Shown: one piece after another, positions 42,274-51,387 of the stretch | How the letters are laid out: every line of letters starts with the position of its first letter | Numbering within the stretch: the first letter of the stretch is position 1 | Source: Burkholderia sp. Ax-1724 | Lineage (GTDB): Bacteria; Pseudomonadota; Gammaproteobacteria; Burkholderiales; Burkholderiaceae | Direction: 5' to 3' | Length of the DNA: 64,000 bases | Assembly (NCBI RefSeq): GCF_011752995.1 | Contig: NZ_VWWL01000022.1 | Location: forward strand, 62,001 to 126,000 | The notes under the pieces: generated by a model | Databases searched by the model: none | Told to the model about the DNA's origin: nothing | The model's input: only the letters and a program-made list of their open reading frames with translations | Program-made: the position numbers and the translations under genes

Positions 42274-43125
42274 ATGACCGTCTCTTCGCACACCGCTGCC
42301 CGCGCGGCCGAAGCGCCGCCGGACGGGCCGCCCGCCCGGCGGCCTGACGCGTCCCGAGTCGTGCTGATTACGGGCGCGGCGCGCCGTATTGGGCGCGCGC
42401 TCGCGCTCGGCTTTGCCGCGCGCGGCTGGGACGTCGCCGTTCACTACGGCGCGTCGCGCGAGGAAGCCGACGAAGTGGTCGCGCGGATCGCCGCAATGGG
42501 CCGCCGCGCGGTCGCGCTGCATGCCGAACTCGGCGACGAGGCGCAGGTCGAGCGGCTTTTGCCGGGCTGTACCGCGGCGCTCGGGCGGCCCACGTGCATC
42601 GTCAACAACGCGTCGCGTTTCGAGGAAGACACGGCGCGCGACGTCGGCTACGAGCTGCTGCTCAAGCTGACCGCGATGAACCTCGGCGCGCCGCTCGTGC
42701 TCGCGCGCATGCTGTTCGAGGCGACACCCGAGGCCGCCTTGCGCGACGAAAGCCAGCGCGCGGTGGTCATCAACGTGCTGGACCAGAAGCTGTACAACAT
42801 GAATCCGGATTACCTGTCGTACACGCTGTCGAAGGCGGCCTTGCAGACCGCGACGGTCGCGCTGGCCCAGGCGCTCGCGCCGAAGGTCCGCGTGGTCGGG
42901 CTCGCGCCCGGCCTCACGCTGCAATCGGCCGATCAGACGCCGGACGGCTTCGAAGCCGCTCACCGAACGACGCCTCTGGGCCGTGCGTCGCGGCCCGAGG
43001 ATATCGTCGCCGCCGCGCTGTATCTCGCGGATGCAGCCGGCGTCACCGGAACGACGCTGGTGGTCGACGGCGGGCAGCATCTCGTGCCGCTGCCGCGCGA
43101 CGTGATGTTTTTGACGGGCGCCTGA
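42274..43125 (+). CDS. SDR reductase, probable FolM-like dihydromonapterin/pteridine reductase
   Basis: A 283-residue short-chain dehydrogenase. The nucleotide loop is VLITGAARRIGRALALGFA, with the T-G-A-A-R-R-I-G form typical of pteridine reductases. Then come CIVNNASRFEEDTARD, the catalytic YTLSKAALQTATVALA, APGLTLQSADQTPDGFEA and ADAAGVTGTTLVVDGGQHL. The first 25 residues are a nonconserved Ala/Pro tail. It lies directly before folB in a pterin/tRNA modification run, which favours a pterin substrate. Other SDR substrates remain possible. Confidence 0.82.
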   Translation: MTVSSHTAARAAEAPPDGPPARRPDASRVVLITGAARRIGRALALGFAARGWDVAVHYGASREEADEVVARIAAMGRRAVALHAELGDEAQVERLLPGCTAALGRPTCIVNNASRFEEDTARDVGYELLLKLTAMNLGAPLVLARMLFEATPEAALRDESQRAVVINVLDQKLYNMNPDYLSYTLSKAALQTATVALAQALAPKVRVVGLAPGLTLQSADQTPDGFEAAHRTTPLGRASRPEDIVAAALYLADAAGVTGTTLVVDGGQHLVPLPRDVMFLTGA

Positions 43126-43215
43126 CATGCGCGCGGCCTGCCTTGCCGAGGCGGCCGGTGCGCGTGGTGATGCGCCCCTTTGCGTGCCACGCACGCTTTT
43201 TTGACTGGAACGAAC

Positions 43216-43611
43216 ATGTTTGACGCTCTTTCGCATCCCCGGCTTGCCGATTGCCGCCGGCTCTTTCTGCGCAATTACGAGGTGCACATCAATATCGGCG
43301 TGCACGACTTCGAAAAGCGCGGCGAGCAGCGCGTCGTCATCAACGTCGAACTGTTCGTGCCGCTGTCGCTGTCCACACCGGTGCACGACAAGCTCAACGA
43401 AGTCGTCGACTACGACTTCATGCGCTCGACCATCGCGCAGCGCGTCGCGCAAGGCCATATCCATCTGCAGGAAACGCTGTGCGACGACGTCGTAACGACG
43501 ATGCTCGAACATCCGCACGTGCGCGCCGCGCGCGTGTCGACCGAGAAGCCGGACGTCTATCCGGACTGCGATGCGGTCGGCGTCGAAGTCTTTCGCATCA
43601 AGGAGATTTGA
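43216..43611 (+). CDS. folB: Dihydroneopterin aldolase
   Basis: A 131-residue FolB, which converts dihydroneopterin to 6-hydroxymethyl-dihydropterin and glycolaldehyde in folate synthesis. LFLRNYEVHINIGVHDFEKR, VVINVELFVPL and NEVVDYDFMRSTIAQRVAQG carry the fold. The segment RVSTEKPDVYPDCDAVGVEV contains the conserved Lys. ATG 43216 (MFDALSHPR) was chosen; an earlier in-frame codon at 43180 lacks support. Three bases separate it from ttcA. Confidence 0.93.
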   Translation: MFDALSHPRLADCRRLFLRNYEVHINIGVHDFEKRGEQRVVINVELFVPLSLSTPVHDKLNEVVDYDFMRSTIAQRVAQGHIHLQETLCDDVVTTMLEHPHVRAARVSTEKPDVYPDCDAVGVEVFRIKEI

Positions 43612-43614
43612 GCG

Positions 43615-44670
43615 ATGAACGCTCCGCAAACGCTCAACGAAGGCCGGCACGACGCTCACGCCGAAGCCGTGGCACAGGCGGCGGCGCAAAGCGCGGTCGA
43701 CGCCACCGAAACCGCTACGGCCACGAAAACCGCCCGCGCCCCGAAGTCGCCGCTCACGCGCCGCGAGCAGAAAGAGGCGTACGAGAACAACAAGCTGTTC
43801 AAGCGCCTCGCGCGCCAGGTCGGCCAGGCGATTGGTGACTACAACATGATCGAGGACGGCGACAAGGTGATGGTCTGCCTGTCGGGCGGCAAGGACAGCT
43901 ACGCGATGCTCGACATCCTGATGCGGTTGCGCGAGCGCGCGCCGATCAATTTCGACATCGTCGCGGTGAATCTCGACCAGAAGCAGCCGGGCTTCCCCGA
44001 GCACGTGCTGCCCGAATACCTGACGCAGCTCGACATCCCGTTTCATATCGAGAACCAGGACACCTACAGCATCGTCAAGCGGCTCGTGCCCGAAGGCAAG
44101 ACCACCTGCTCGCTGTGCTCGCGACTGCGGCGCGGCATCCTGTACCGCGTCGCGGGCGAACTCGGCGCGACCAAGATCGCGCTCGGCCACCATCGCGACG
44201 ACATCCTGCAGACGCTGCTCCTGAACCTGTTCTACGGCGGCAAGCTGAAGGGCATGCCGCCGAAGCTGCAATCGGACGACGGCAGGAACATCGTGATCCG
44301 GCCGCTCGCCTACGTGAAGGAAACCGATCTGGAAAAATACGCGGAGCTGCGCGAATTTCCGATCATTCCGTGCAATCTGTGCGGCAGCCAGCCGAACCTG
44401 AAGCGCGCCGAAATGAAGGCGCTGGTCCGCGACTGGGAGAAGCGCTTCCCGGGCCGTATCGAGAACATGTTCAACGCGCTCTCGAATGTGGTGCCGTCGC
44501 ATCTGATGGACCATCAGCTGTTCCCGTTCGCGGGGCTGCGCGCAAGCGGCGAAGCCGATCCGAACGGCGACATCGCCTTCGACGAAGAGCCGTGCTCGAC
44601 CGGCAGCGACGAGGGCGCACCGCTCACCGGCGCGAAGACCATCTCGCTGGTCCAGTTCGACGACCTCTGA
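43615..44670 (+). CDS. ttcA: tRNA 2-thiocytidine biosynthesis protein TtcA
   Basis: A 351-residue TtcA, the ATP-dependent, iron-sulphur enzyme that thiolates C32 of some tRNAs. The PP-loop is VCLSGGKDSYAMLDILM (SGGKDS at 90-95). Cys pairs near residues 165/168 (TCSLCSRLRRGILY) and 253/256 (CNLCGSQPNLKRAEMK) bind the cluster. The first 45 residues are a variable Ala/Thr-rich extension. It is probably translated with folB. An intrinsic terminator lies 70 bp after the stop. Confidence 0.96.
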   Translation: MNAPQTLNEGRHDAHAEAVAQAAAQSAVDATETATATKTARAPKSPLTRREQKEAYENNKLFKRLARQVGQAIGDYNMIEDGDKVMVCLSGGKDSYAMLDILMRLRERAPINFDIVAVNLDQKQPGFPEHVLPEYLTQLDIPFHIENQDTYSIVKRLVPEGKTTCSLCSRLRRGILYRVAGELGATKIALGHHRDDILQTLLLNLFYGGKLKGMPPKLQSDDGRNIVIRPLAYVKETDLEKYAELREFPIIPCNLCGSQPNLKRAEMKALVRDWEKRFPGRIENMFNALSNVVPSHLMDHQLFPFAGLRASGEADPNGDIAFDEEPCSTGSDEGAPLTGAKTISLVQFDDL

Positions 44671-44740
44671 GAGCCGCCCGCGAAAAGCGCCCGATTTTGC
44701 GGATATGCCGGCGCTTTTCCGCTGGCCTTCTGTTCCCGCC

Positions 44741-44764
44741 AAGGCCGCACCCGCGGCCTTTTTT
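44741..44764 (+). terminator. Intrinsic terminator after ttcA
   Basis: AAGGCCGC, ACCC loop, GCGGCCTT with six T's overlapping and following the stem. A clean rho-independent terminator separating folB-ttcA from glmU. Confidence 0.88.
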
Positions 44765-44779
44765 GCGGGTGCAGCATGC

Positions 44780-44785
44780 TAGAAT
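44780..44785 (+). promoter_or_regulatory. -10 element upstream of glmU
   Basis: TAGAAT, 34 bases before the glmU start and just after the ttcA terminator, matches 5 of 6 bases of the sigma70 -10 consensus. No convincing -35 was found at the usual spacing. Confidence 0.45.
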
Positions 44786-44818
44786 CGTCGGCTCCAAACT
44801 CGTCTGATTGCCGACGCC

Positions 44819-46180
44819 ATGAACATCGTGATTTTGGCGGCGGGTACCGGCAAGCGCATGCGTTCCGCGCTTCCCAAGGTGCTCCATCCCCTGGCTGGCC
44901 AGCCGCTCCTCGCTCATGTCATCGACACCGCTCGCGCGCTGAAGCCCGCGCGTCTGATCGTCGTGATCGGCCACGGCGCCGAGGCCGTGCGTGAAGCGGT
45001 CGCGGCGCCCGACATTCAATTCGCGGTGCAGGAGCAGCAGCTCGGCACCGGCCACGCGGTGCAGCAGGCGTTGCCGCTGCTCGATCCCTCGCTACCCACC
45101 CTCGTGCTGTACGGCGACGTGCCGCTCACGCGCGCGCAAACGCTGCAGGCGCTGACCGAACGCGCGGGCCGCGACGGCTACGGCGTGCTCACCGTCACGC
45201 TCGACGACCCGAGCGGCTACGGCCGCATCGTGCGCGACCCGAGCGGCAAGGTGCAGCGCATCGTCGAGCAGAAGGACGCGAGCCCCGAGCAGTTGAAGAT
45301 CGCCGAGATCAACACCGGCATCATCGTCGCGCCGACCGCGCGGCTCGCCGGCTGGCTCGCGGCGCTGAAAAACGACAACGCGCAAGGCGAGTTCTATCTG
45401 ACCGACGCGGTCGAAATGGCGATCGAAGCCGGCCTCGAAGTCGTCACCACGCAGCCCGACGACGAGTGGGAAACGCTCGGCGTGAACAGCAAGCAGCAGC
45501 TCGCCGAACTCGAACGGATTCATCAGCGCAACGTGGCCGACGCGCTGCTCGTCGCGGGCGTGACGCTCGCCGACCCGGCGCGCCTCGACGTGCGCGGCAC
45601 GCTCGAATGCGGCCGCGACGTGTCGATCGACGTGAACTGCGTATTCGAAGGCCGCGTGACGCTGGCCGACAACGTGACGATCGGCCCGAACTGCGTGATT
45701 CGCAACGCGAACATCGGCGCGGGCACGCGCGTCGACGCGTTCACGCATATCGAAGGCGCAGAAGTCGGCGCGAAGGCCGTGCTCGGCCCGTACGCGCGCT
45801 TGCGTCCCGGCGCGGCGCTGCAAGACGAGTCTCACGTGGGGAACTTCGTCGAGATCAAGAACGCGGTGCTCGGCCATGGCTCGAAAGCGAACCATCTCAC
45901 CTATATCGGCGACGCGGATATCGGCGCGCGCGTGAACATCGGCGCGGGCACGATTACCTGCAACTACGACGGCGCGAACAAATTCCGCACCGTGATCGAA
46001 GACGACGTGTTCGTCGGCTCGGACACGCAACTGGTTGCGCCGGTGCGCGTGCGGCGTGGCGCGACGATCGCGGCGGGCACGACGGTCTGGAAAGACGTCG
46101 AGCCCGATGCGCTGGTGCTGAATGACAAGACTCAAACGAGCAAAACGGGCTACGTGCGCCCGGTCAAGAAGAAAAACTGA
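44819..46180 (+). CDS. glmU: Bifunctional GlcNAc-1-P uridyltransferase / GlcN-1-P acetyltransferase
   Basis: A 453-residue GlmU, making UDP-GlcNAc for peptidoglycan and LPS. The N-terminal pyrophosphorylase has MNIVILAAGTGKRMRSALPK and QEQQLGTGHAVQQALPLL. The C-terminal left-handed beta-helix shows hexapeptide repeats (VTLADNVTIGPNCVIRNANI) and acetyltransferase residues in LGHGSKANHLTYIGDADIGA and NIGAGTITCNYDGANKFRTV. The length is normal. It pairs with glmS 55 bp downstream. Confidence 0.98.
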   Translation: MNIVILAAGTGKRMRSALPKVLHPLAGQPLLAHVIDTARALKPARLIVVIGHGAEAVREAVAAPDIQFAVQEQQLGTGHAVQQALPLLDPSLPTLVLYGDVPLTRAQTLQALTERAGRDGYGVLTVTLDDPSGYGRIVRDPSGKVQRIVEQKDASPEQLKIAEINTGIIVAPTARLAGWLAALKNDNAQGEFYLTDAVEMAIEAGLEVVTTQPDDEWETLGVNSKQQLAELERIHQRNVADALLVAGVTLADPARLDVRGTLECGRDVSIDVNCVFEGRVTLADNVTIGPNCVIRNANIGAGTRVDAFTHIEGAEVGAKAVLGPYARLRPGAALQDESHVGNFVEIKNAVLGHGSKANHLTYIGDADIGARVNIGAGTITCNYDGANKFRTVIEDDVFVGSDTQLVAPVRVRRGATIAAGTTVWKDVEPDALVLNDKTQTSKTGYVRPVKKKN

Positions 46181-46235
46181 CGGAGACGGCGCGCGAGGCG
46201 CGCTTCCCGAATCCGGCTCTGAAAAGGAATAAACC

Positions 46236-48053
46236 ATGTGCGGCATTGTCGGCGCGGTTGCGCAACGTAATATCGTTCCCGTCCTGATCGAAGGACTCCG
46301 GCGCCTCGAATATCGCGGCTACGATTCGTGCGGCGTCGCCGTGCTCGGCGCGAACGGACCGAGCCGCGCGCGCAGCGTCGCGCGCGTCGCCGACCTCGAC
46401 GACCAGGTGCGCGACGGGCAGCTCGAAGGCGTGACGGGCATCGCGCATACGCGCTGGGCCACGCACGGCGCGCCGGTTACCGACAACGCGCACCCGATCT
46501 TCTCGCGCGACGCGCTCGCGTTGGTACACAACGGCATCATCGAGAATTACGAAACACTGCGCGAGATGCTACGTGGCAAGGGTTACACGTTCGTTTCGCA
46601 GACCGACACCGAGATTATCGCGCACCTGATCCACAGCCTGTATCGCGGCGATCTGTTCGCGGCGGTGCGCGAAGCGATCGCGCAACTGCACGGCGCGTAT
46701 GCGATCGCGGTGCTGCACAAGGACCAGCCGCACACGGTGGTCGGCGCGCGCCAGGGCTCGCCGCTCGTGGTCGGGCTCGGCGACGGCGAGAACTTCCTCG
46801 CCTCGGACGCGCTCGCGCTCGCGGGCAGCACCGAACGCTTCATCTTCCTTGAGGAAGGCGACGTGTGCGAACTGTCGCTCGACGGCGTGCGTATCGCCGA
46901 TCGCAACGGCGAGCGCGCGCAGCGCGAAGTGCGCCAGGTCGCGGCCTATGGCGGCGCGGTCGAACTCGGCCCGTATCGCCACTTCATGCAGAAGGAAATT
47001 TTCGAGCAACCGCGCGCGATCACCGACACGATTCCGCAGACCGATGCGTTCGATCCGTGGATCTTCGGCGACAGCGCGAGCAAGGTGTTCGGCGAGATCG
47101 ACAGCCTGCTGATTCTCGCGTGCGGCACGAGCTACTACTCGGGGCTTACCGCGAAGTACTGGCTCGAATCGATTGCGAAGATTCCGACCCAGGTCGAGAT
47201 CGCGAGCGAGTATCGCTATCGCGAGTCGGTGCCGAATCCGAAGTCGCTCGTGGTCGTGATCTCGCAGTCGGGCGAAACAGCCGATACGCTCGCGGCGCTC
47301 AAGCACGCACAGGCGCTCGGCCACGCGCACACGCTCGCGATCTGCAACGTCGGCACGAGCGCGATGGTGCGGCAGACGGAGTTGTCGTTCCTCACGCATG
47401 CGGGCCGCGAGATCGGCGTTGCATCGACGAAGGCGTTCACGACGCAACTGGTCGCGCTGTTCGTGCTCGCGGCCACGCTCGCGAAGCTGCGCGGTCACCT
47501 GAGCGACACGCAGGAAGCGGACTACCTGAAGCAGTTGCGCCATCTGCCCGCCGCGCTGAACAGCGTGCTGGCGCTCGAGCCGCAGATCATCGCGTGGTCG
47601 GAAGAGTTTTCGCGCAAGGAGCATGCGCTGTTTCTCGGCCGCGGCCTGCACTATCCGATCGCGCTCGAAGGCGCGCTGAAGCTCAAGGAAATTTCGTATA
47701 TCCATGCCGAGGCGTATCCGGCCGGCGAGCTCAAGCATGGGCCGCTCGCGCTCGTGACCGAAGCGATGCCGGTGGTCACGGTCGCGCCGAACGATGCGCT
47801 GCTCGAAAAGCTGAAGTCGAATATTCAGGAAGTGCGCGCGCGTGGCGGCGAGCTTTACGTGTTCGCCGATTCGGATACGAAGATCGTCAACGACGAGGGG
47901 CTGCATGTGATCCGGATGCCGGAGCACTACGGGCTGCTGTCGCCGATCCTGCACGTCGTGCCGTTGCAGTTGCTCGCGTATCACACGGCATGTGCGCGGG
48001 GGACGGATGTGGATAAGCCGCGGAATCTGGCGAAGTCGGTGACTGTCGAGTGA
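46236..48053 (+). CDS. glmS: Glutamine-fructose-6-phosphate aminotransferase (isomerizing)
   Basis: A 605-residue GlmS, the first committed step to UDP-GlcNAc. The nucleophile Cys2 is in MCGIVGAVAQRN. Glutaminase marks are RWATHGAPVTDNAHP and HNGIIENYETLREML. The two SIS domains have ACGTSYYSGLTAKYWLESIA and ISQSGETADTLAALKHA. The C-terminus ends KPRNLAKSVTVE as in the family. A GC hairpin follows the stop. There is no glmS ribozyme, which is expected outside Firmicutes. Confidence 0.98.
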   Translation: MCGIVGAVAQRNIVPVLIEGLRRLEYRGYDSCGVAVLGANGPSRARSVARVADLDDQVRDGQLEGVTGIAHTRWATHGAPVTDNAHPIFSRDALALVHNGIIENYETLREMLRGKGYTFVSQTDTEIIAHLIHSLYRGDLFAAVREAIAQLHGAYAIAVLHKDQPHTVVGARQGSPLVVGLGDGENFLASDALALAGSTERFIFLEEGDVCELSLDGVRIADRNGERAQREVRQVAAYGGAVELGPYRHFMQKEIFEQPRAITDTIPQTDAFDPWIFGDSASKVFGEIDSLLILACGTSYYSGLTAKYWLESIAKIPTQVEIASEYRYRESVPNPKSLVVVISQSGETADTLAALKHAQALGHAHTLAICNVGTSAMVRQTELSFLTHAGREIGVASTKAFTTQLVALFVLAATLAKLRGHLSDTQEADYLKQLRHLPAALNSVLALEPQIIAWSEEFSRKEHALFLGRGLHYPIALEGALKLKEISYIHAEAYPAGELKHGPLALVTEAMPVVTVAPNDALLEKLKSNIQEVRARGGELYVFADSDTKIVNDEGLHVIRMPEHYGLLSPILHVVPLQLLAYHTACARGTDVDKPRNLAKSVTVE

Positions 48054-48059
48054 GCTTTG

Positions 48060-48083
48060 GGCGGGATGCGATGGCATCCCGCC
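48060..48083 (+). terminator. Hairpin terminator after glmS
   Basis: GGCGGGATGC, GATG loop, GCATCCCGCC: a perfect 10-bp stem 6 bases after the stop. The following tract is only T/C-mixed, so termination may be moderate. It also separates the convergent collagen-like gene. Confidence 0.7.
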
Positions 48084-48106
48084 TCTCGCTTCTCTCCGGC
48101 ACACAG

Positions 48107-49249
48107 CTACAACTCGAATTTATTGCTACGATCCCGCCGCGCATTCCCTTCCTGAAGCAGTTTCATTTGCTCGTCAAAGCGCTGCCGGGACATATTGAGT
48201 TCGTGCGCGTACTTCATTTCCATCAATCGCACTCTGAATTCGAGAAGATTCTTTTTGTGCGATTTTTCGTCGAGCAGTTTCTTTGCCAGTGCGCAACATA
48301 GAAGCGCAACGGAAAGGATCAGTGTGTACGCGCAAATGAATATCAACAGCGAAACGAGCAACTCGTAACCGAGATAGACGATACCGACGAGTCCGCAGCA
48401 CACGATAAGCAACTGAAGCACGCGGGCAATATTCGATTGCTCGCGGGTTCTGTTGCGTCGGGCCCGGTATAGGGCCCGACGCCGGTTGAAGTCCTGCCTC
48501 GTGAGCGCGGCAATGAGCTTCTCACGGTCGAATTCGGAGAGATCAGGCGAGTGAGATATCTTGCTTTCCGCGTATTCTCTCGATTCCCGCAGAGTCGGTG
48601 GGCGACCCGCGGAGAGGTTGCGTTTCCATATCTCGAGCAAAGCGAGAACGATCGGCGTCAATGCCGTGACGAGTTTTGCGAGAGAGGTCAGGAGGTTCTC
48701 TGGGGGCGAGCCGGAACCTCCATCCGGTTTGGGATTGTTGTTGCCATCCGCCGACTTTCCTTGCGGGTAGAGCAAACTGACCAGCGAAACGCCGGCAGGG
48801 CCTTGCAGACCATCACGGCCGGGAGGCCCGGGTTCGCCGCGGTCGCCTGTTTCGCCCCGGTCACCCTTTTCACCGCGATCGCCTCTCTCGCCCTTGCTGC
48901 CCGAGTCGCCGCGATCGCCTTTCTCTCCGCGTTCGCCACGCTCGCCTTTCGCACCGGTGTCGCCTTTTGCCCCCTGTTCGCCGGGCTTGCCGGCCGCACC
49001 TTGAGGGCCCACGGACCCGGCAACGCTGTTGACCCCGTTGACCCCAGTATTCTCCCTCGCACTCCGGCTGCCTCGGCCAGTATCCCCATTCGCGGTTTGC
49101 CCGCCTGGAAGCAGCACGTTCGTGACGTACCCGGTGCCTATGGGCGTGTTATCGGGGGCCGTAGCCGCGTGACCGGACTGATCGCGACTCGCGCACGCCG
49201 AAAGAGTCATGCAGAATCCTATCGCCGCAACACTCAATAACCGCTTCAT
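48107..49249 (-). CDS. Collagen-like repeat lipoprotein with transmembrane helices
   Basis: A 380-residue protein in four parts. The signal peptide has a lipobox-like LSAC (Cys19). A Gly/Asn-rich linker follows. Then comes an uninterrupted collagen-like Gly-X-Y tract at residues 78-155 (26 triplets, mainly GEK, GDR, GER, GAK, GDS). After a Pro/Gly linker there is a hydrophobic stretch at about 189-206, a basic coiled-like segment, two more membrane helices (about 277-297 and 298-322) and a charged C-terminal helix. Bacterial collagen-like proteins form triple helices at the cell surface, but here the membrane domain is C-terminal to the triplets. The exact topology is uncertain. No known domain was recognised beyond the triplets. 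The coding sequence is less GC-rich outside the repeat. Confidence 0.82.
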   Translation of the reverse strand: MKRLLSVAAIGFCMTLSACASRDQSGHAATAPDNTPIGTGYVTNVLLPGGQTANGDTGRGSRSARENTGVNGVNSVAGSVGPQGAAGKPGEQGAKGDTGAKGERGERGEKGDRGDSGSKGERGDRGEKGDRGETGDRGEPGPPGRDGLQGPAGVSLVSLLYPQGKSADGNNNPKPDGGSGSPPENLLTSLAKLVTALTPIVLALLEIWKRNLSAGRPPTLRESREYAESKISHSPDLSEFDREKLIAALTRQDFNRRRALYRARRNRTREQSNIARVLQLLIVCCGLVGIVYLGYELLVSLLIFICAYTLILSVALLCCALAKKLLDEKSHKKNLLEFRVRLMEMKYAHELNMSRQRFDEQMKLLQEGNARRDRSNKFEL

Positions 49250-49524
49250 CGGATTATCTCGATTGTTTTATTTCGTCGTCGTGGTCAAGCAAATAGCCTT
49301 TGCCCGATGAGGTGACGCTGCCGGATTCAACGACTGTCGCGTCTTCAGCATAGCGGAATTCTGAAAGCGAAACCGCGGCATGATTCGCCAAAAGAAAGTG
49401 CAATGACCCAGCGTGGCGAAGCGCCCATGCCGTGTCGGCTTAATCCGTTTTTTCCACGACGGCTCGACGCGGCGGCACCCTATCGACTACGCTCGGCCGA
49501 TACCACGCAGGGCATCATCGACAC

Positions 49525-50139
49525 ATGAAGACCTCGGCTTCCGACCCAATGCGAACCGCGACGTTCACCGCCCAACTCAAAACTCGAGCCGTACTGCTCG
49601 CGCTCTTCGTCGGCTCGATGTGGGCGGTGTTCTTTCTGTCGGCCGCGTTGCCGTTCCTCCATCTGAACGAGCACGGTGTCGTGCCGCGCACGTTCGGCGG
49701 CCTGCAAGGCATCCTGTTTGCGCCGTGGCTGCATGCGAACCTCGCGCACATCGCCGCCAACACGAGCGGGCTGCTCGTTCTCGGCTGGTTGTGCACGTGG
49801 CCGGACATCGCCGGCTTCTGGCGCGCGACCCTCGGCGCGATGCTGGGCGCGGGTCTCTGCGCGTGGTTATTGGGCGCGCCTTATTCGGTGCATATCGGCG
49901 CGAGCGGCCTGGTGTTTGGCTATGCGGGCTATCTGGTTGCGCGCGGTTACTACACGCGCAATCTCGTCTCGATCGTCGTGGCGCTGGTCGTCGTGAGCAG
50001 CTACGGTCTGAGCATGCTGTTCGGCGTGCTGCCGGTCTATCCCGGTGTGTCGTGGCAGAGCCATATCGGCGGCGCGCTCGGTGGCGTGCTTGCGGCGCGC
50101 GCGGCGGCCGGGGCGGCTAGAAGCGTGCGCATGCGCTGA
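49525..50139 (+). CDS. Rhomboid-family intramembrane serine protease
   Basis: A 204-residue, six-helix rhomboid. WLHANLAHIAANTSGLLVLG (about 68-87) carries the oxyanion His/Asn region. The catalytic Ser127 is in IGASGLVFGYAGYL and the catalytic His180 in SWQSHIGGALGGVLA. Rhomboids cleave membrane helices of client proteins; the client here is unknown. ATG 49525 was chosen; MRTATF at 49549 is an alternative. The 275 bp before it (49250-49524) hold no supported gene. Confidence 0.92.
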   Translation: MKTSASDPMRTATFTAQLKTRAVLLALFVGSMWAVFFLSAALPFLHLNEHGVVPRTFGGLQGILFAPWLHANLAHIAANTSGLLVLGWLCTWPDIAGFWRATLGAMLGAGLCAWLLGAPYSVHIGASGLVFGYAGYLVARGYYTRNLVSIVVALVVVSSYGLSMLFGVLPVYPGVSWQSHIGGALGGVLAARAAAGAARSVRMR

Positions 50140-50362
50140 TTGATGCGCATGCATCGCCGCCTCGGTATGTCGTCGTGGTATGGCCGACGGAATCGAGGCG
50201 GGCTGCGTATATCCAACCGCGCGGCGCTTGGCTTCGGAAGCGCGCGCGTTTATCGGCAAGCGTATTCCCGTTTCCTCAAATCGGGTTCGGCGCAGGTGGC
50301 AAACAATCCGCCCATTCCCGGACACGGATACGCCGGCGCGAGCTTGCCCTACAACGCGGCGC

Positions 50363-51013
50363 TCACTCTCTCACCAACGACACCGCCGCCGCCGACACGA
50401 ACTCGGCGCGCACGCTCTCGCCAACGTGGAGTTCGTCGAGCGGAATATCGCGCGCGACTTGCAGCAGTTGCCGATGTTTCGGTCCACGCAGCGTCACCGT
50501 GCAGTTCTTGCCATCGATCCTGACGACAGTCGCGACGATCCGCACCCGATGCGCGGACGACACCACGCCCGCCGATGCCGGCAGTGCGAGCGTCGTTTCG
50601 GTGCGCTCGCGCACATCTTGGGTTGCGAGCTTCTCGACGCGAATCAGCATCGCCTGCTGATACGCGACGTTGAGGCGATCGCCGACACGCAACCGGCTCA
50701 CGTCCGCGATGCCCCGGTTGACCTCGACGTCGGCGAGTTGGCCGCGCGGACCCCGCAGCAGCACACGATTGCTGGCGGCATCGACGGCGGCGACGTGCAC
50801 GCGCATATGAACGACGTCCGCTTCACGCAGCGCCGCTTGCACGGTATCCGCGGGGACGGTGGTGTCCTGCGCGAAGCCGGGTTGAGCCAACGCGCTCGCG
50901 AACAGAGCCGCGCCACAGAGCGCCGCAACCGGTAGCCTCGCCGTGCGCCGACGGCTCCTGTCATGCTTCCCGTCGTGGCTCATCGCGCTTTCCATGTCGG
51001 TCTTCTTGTTCAT
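50363..51013 (-). CDS. Exported hypothetical protein with two related beta-rich segments
   Basis: A 216-residue protein I cannot name. A basic N-terminus and hydrophobic stretch ending ALAQPGFAQD (about 49) look like a signal peptide. The rest contains two similar blocks: HVAAVDAASNRVLLRGPRGQ then RLRVGDRLNVAYQQAMLIRV; and ATVVRIDGKNCTVTLRGPKH then ELHVGESVRAEFVSAAAVSL. Each resembles a small OB-like barrel, suggesting an internal duplication. Starts at 51013, 50995 or 50983 are possible. Probably periplasmic. Confidence 0.7.
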   Translation of the reverse strand: MNKKTDMESAMSHDGKHDRSRRRTARLPVAALCGAALFASALAQPGFAQDTTVPADTVQAALREADVVHMRVHVAAVDAASNRVLLRGPRGQLADVEVNRGIADVSRLRVGDRLNVAYQQAMLIRVEKLATQDVRERTETTLALPASAGVVSSAHRVRIVATVVRIDGKNCTVTLRGPKHRQLLQVARDIPLDELHVGESVRAEFVSAAAVSLVRE

Positions 51014-51114
51014 TTTTCATTGCGCCTGTTCGCTGTTGCGGCCTTGTTTGCCATATGCGGGCAACCTGCTGTCACTGCCGCCGTCGTCGCATGCACAGGC
51101 GCAACGCCTCGCGG

Positions 51115-51387
51115 CTAAAGCTCCGGTCGGGCCAGATCGCTCGTGACGATATGCTCTCCGTACACCTGCGCGGCGGCAATCGCTTCGAGCCGCGTCGCAT
51201 GCGGACCGAGCTCCGGTGCGCCGTCGAACGGAAACAGCACGCGGCCGTCGGTGTTGCGCACGACCTTCAGCACGCCGTAGAAGCGCCGATAGCCGGCCAT
51301 CTTCGCGGTCGCCGAAATGTCGAAATCGTCCTCCGACGTGCCGGGGACGCTGGGAATGAATGCGGTTTTGCTCATGGTTGAAAACAT
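51115..51387 (-). CDS. Small hypothetical protein
   Basis: A 90-residue protein (86 if started at 51375, MSKTAFIPSV). It has an aromatic, basic core YRRFYGVLKVVRNTDGRVLF followed by FDGAPELGPHATRLEAIAAA, suggesting a single small alpha/beta domain. It looks like a conserved Burkholderiaceae orphan, but I cannot name a domain with confidence. Soluble, no signal peptide, no clear ribosome site at either start. Confidence 0.6.
   Translation of the reverse strand: MFSTMSKTAFIPSVPGTSEDDFDISATAKMAGYRRFYGVLKVVRNTDGRVLFPFDGAPELGPHATRLEAIAAAQVYGEHIVTSDLARPEL

Noticed and set aside
42232..44742. 836-codon minus-strand frame opposite folM-like, folB and ttcA
   Set aside because: Antisense shadow with no domain and biased composition.
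46180..46240. A glmS ribozyme upstream of glmS
   Set aside because: The glmU-glmS gap is 55 bp, too short for the ribozyme, which is a Firmicutes-type element.
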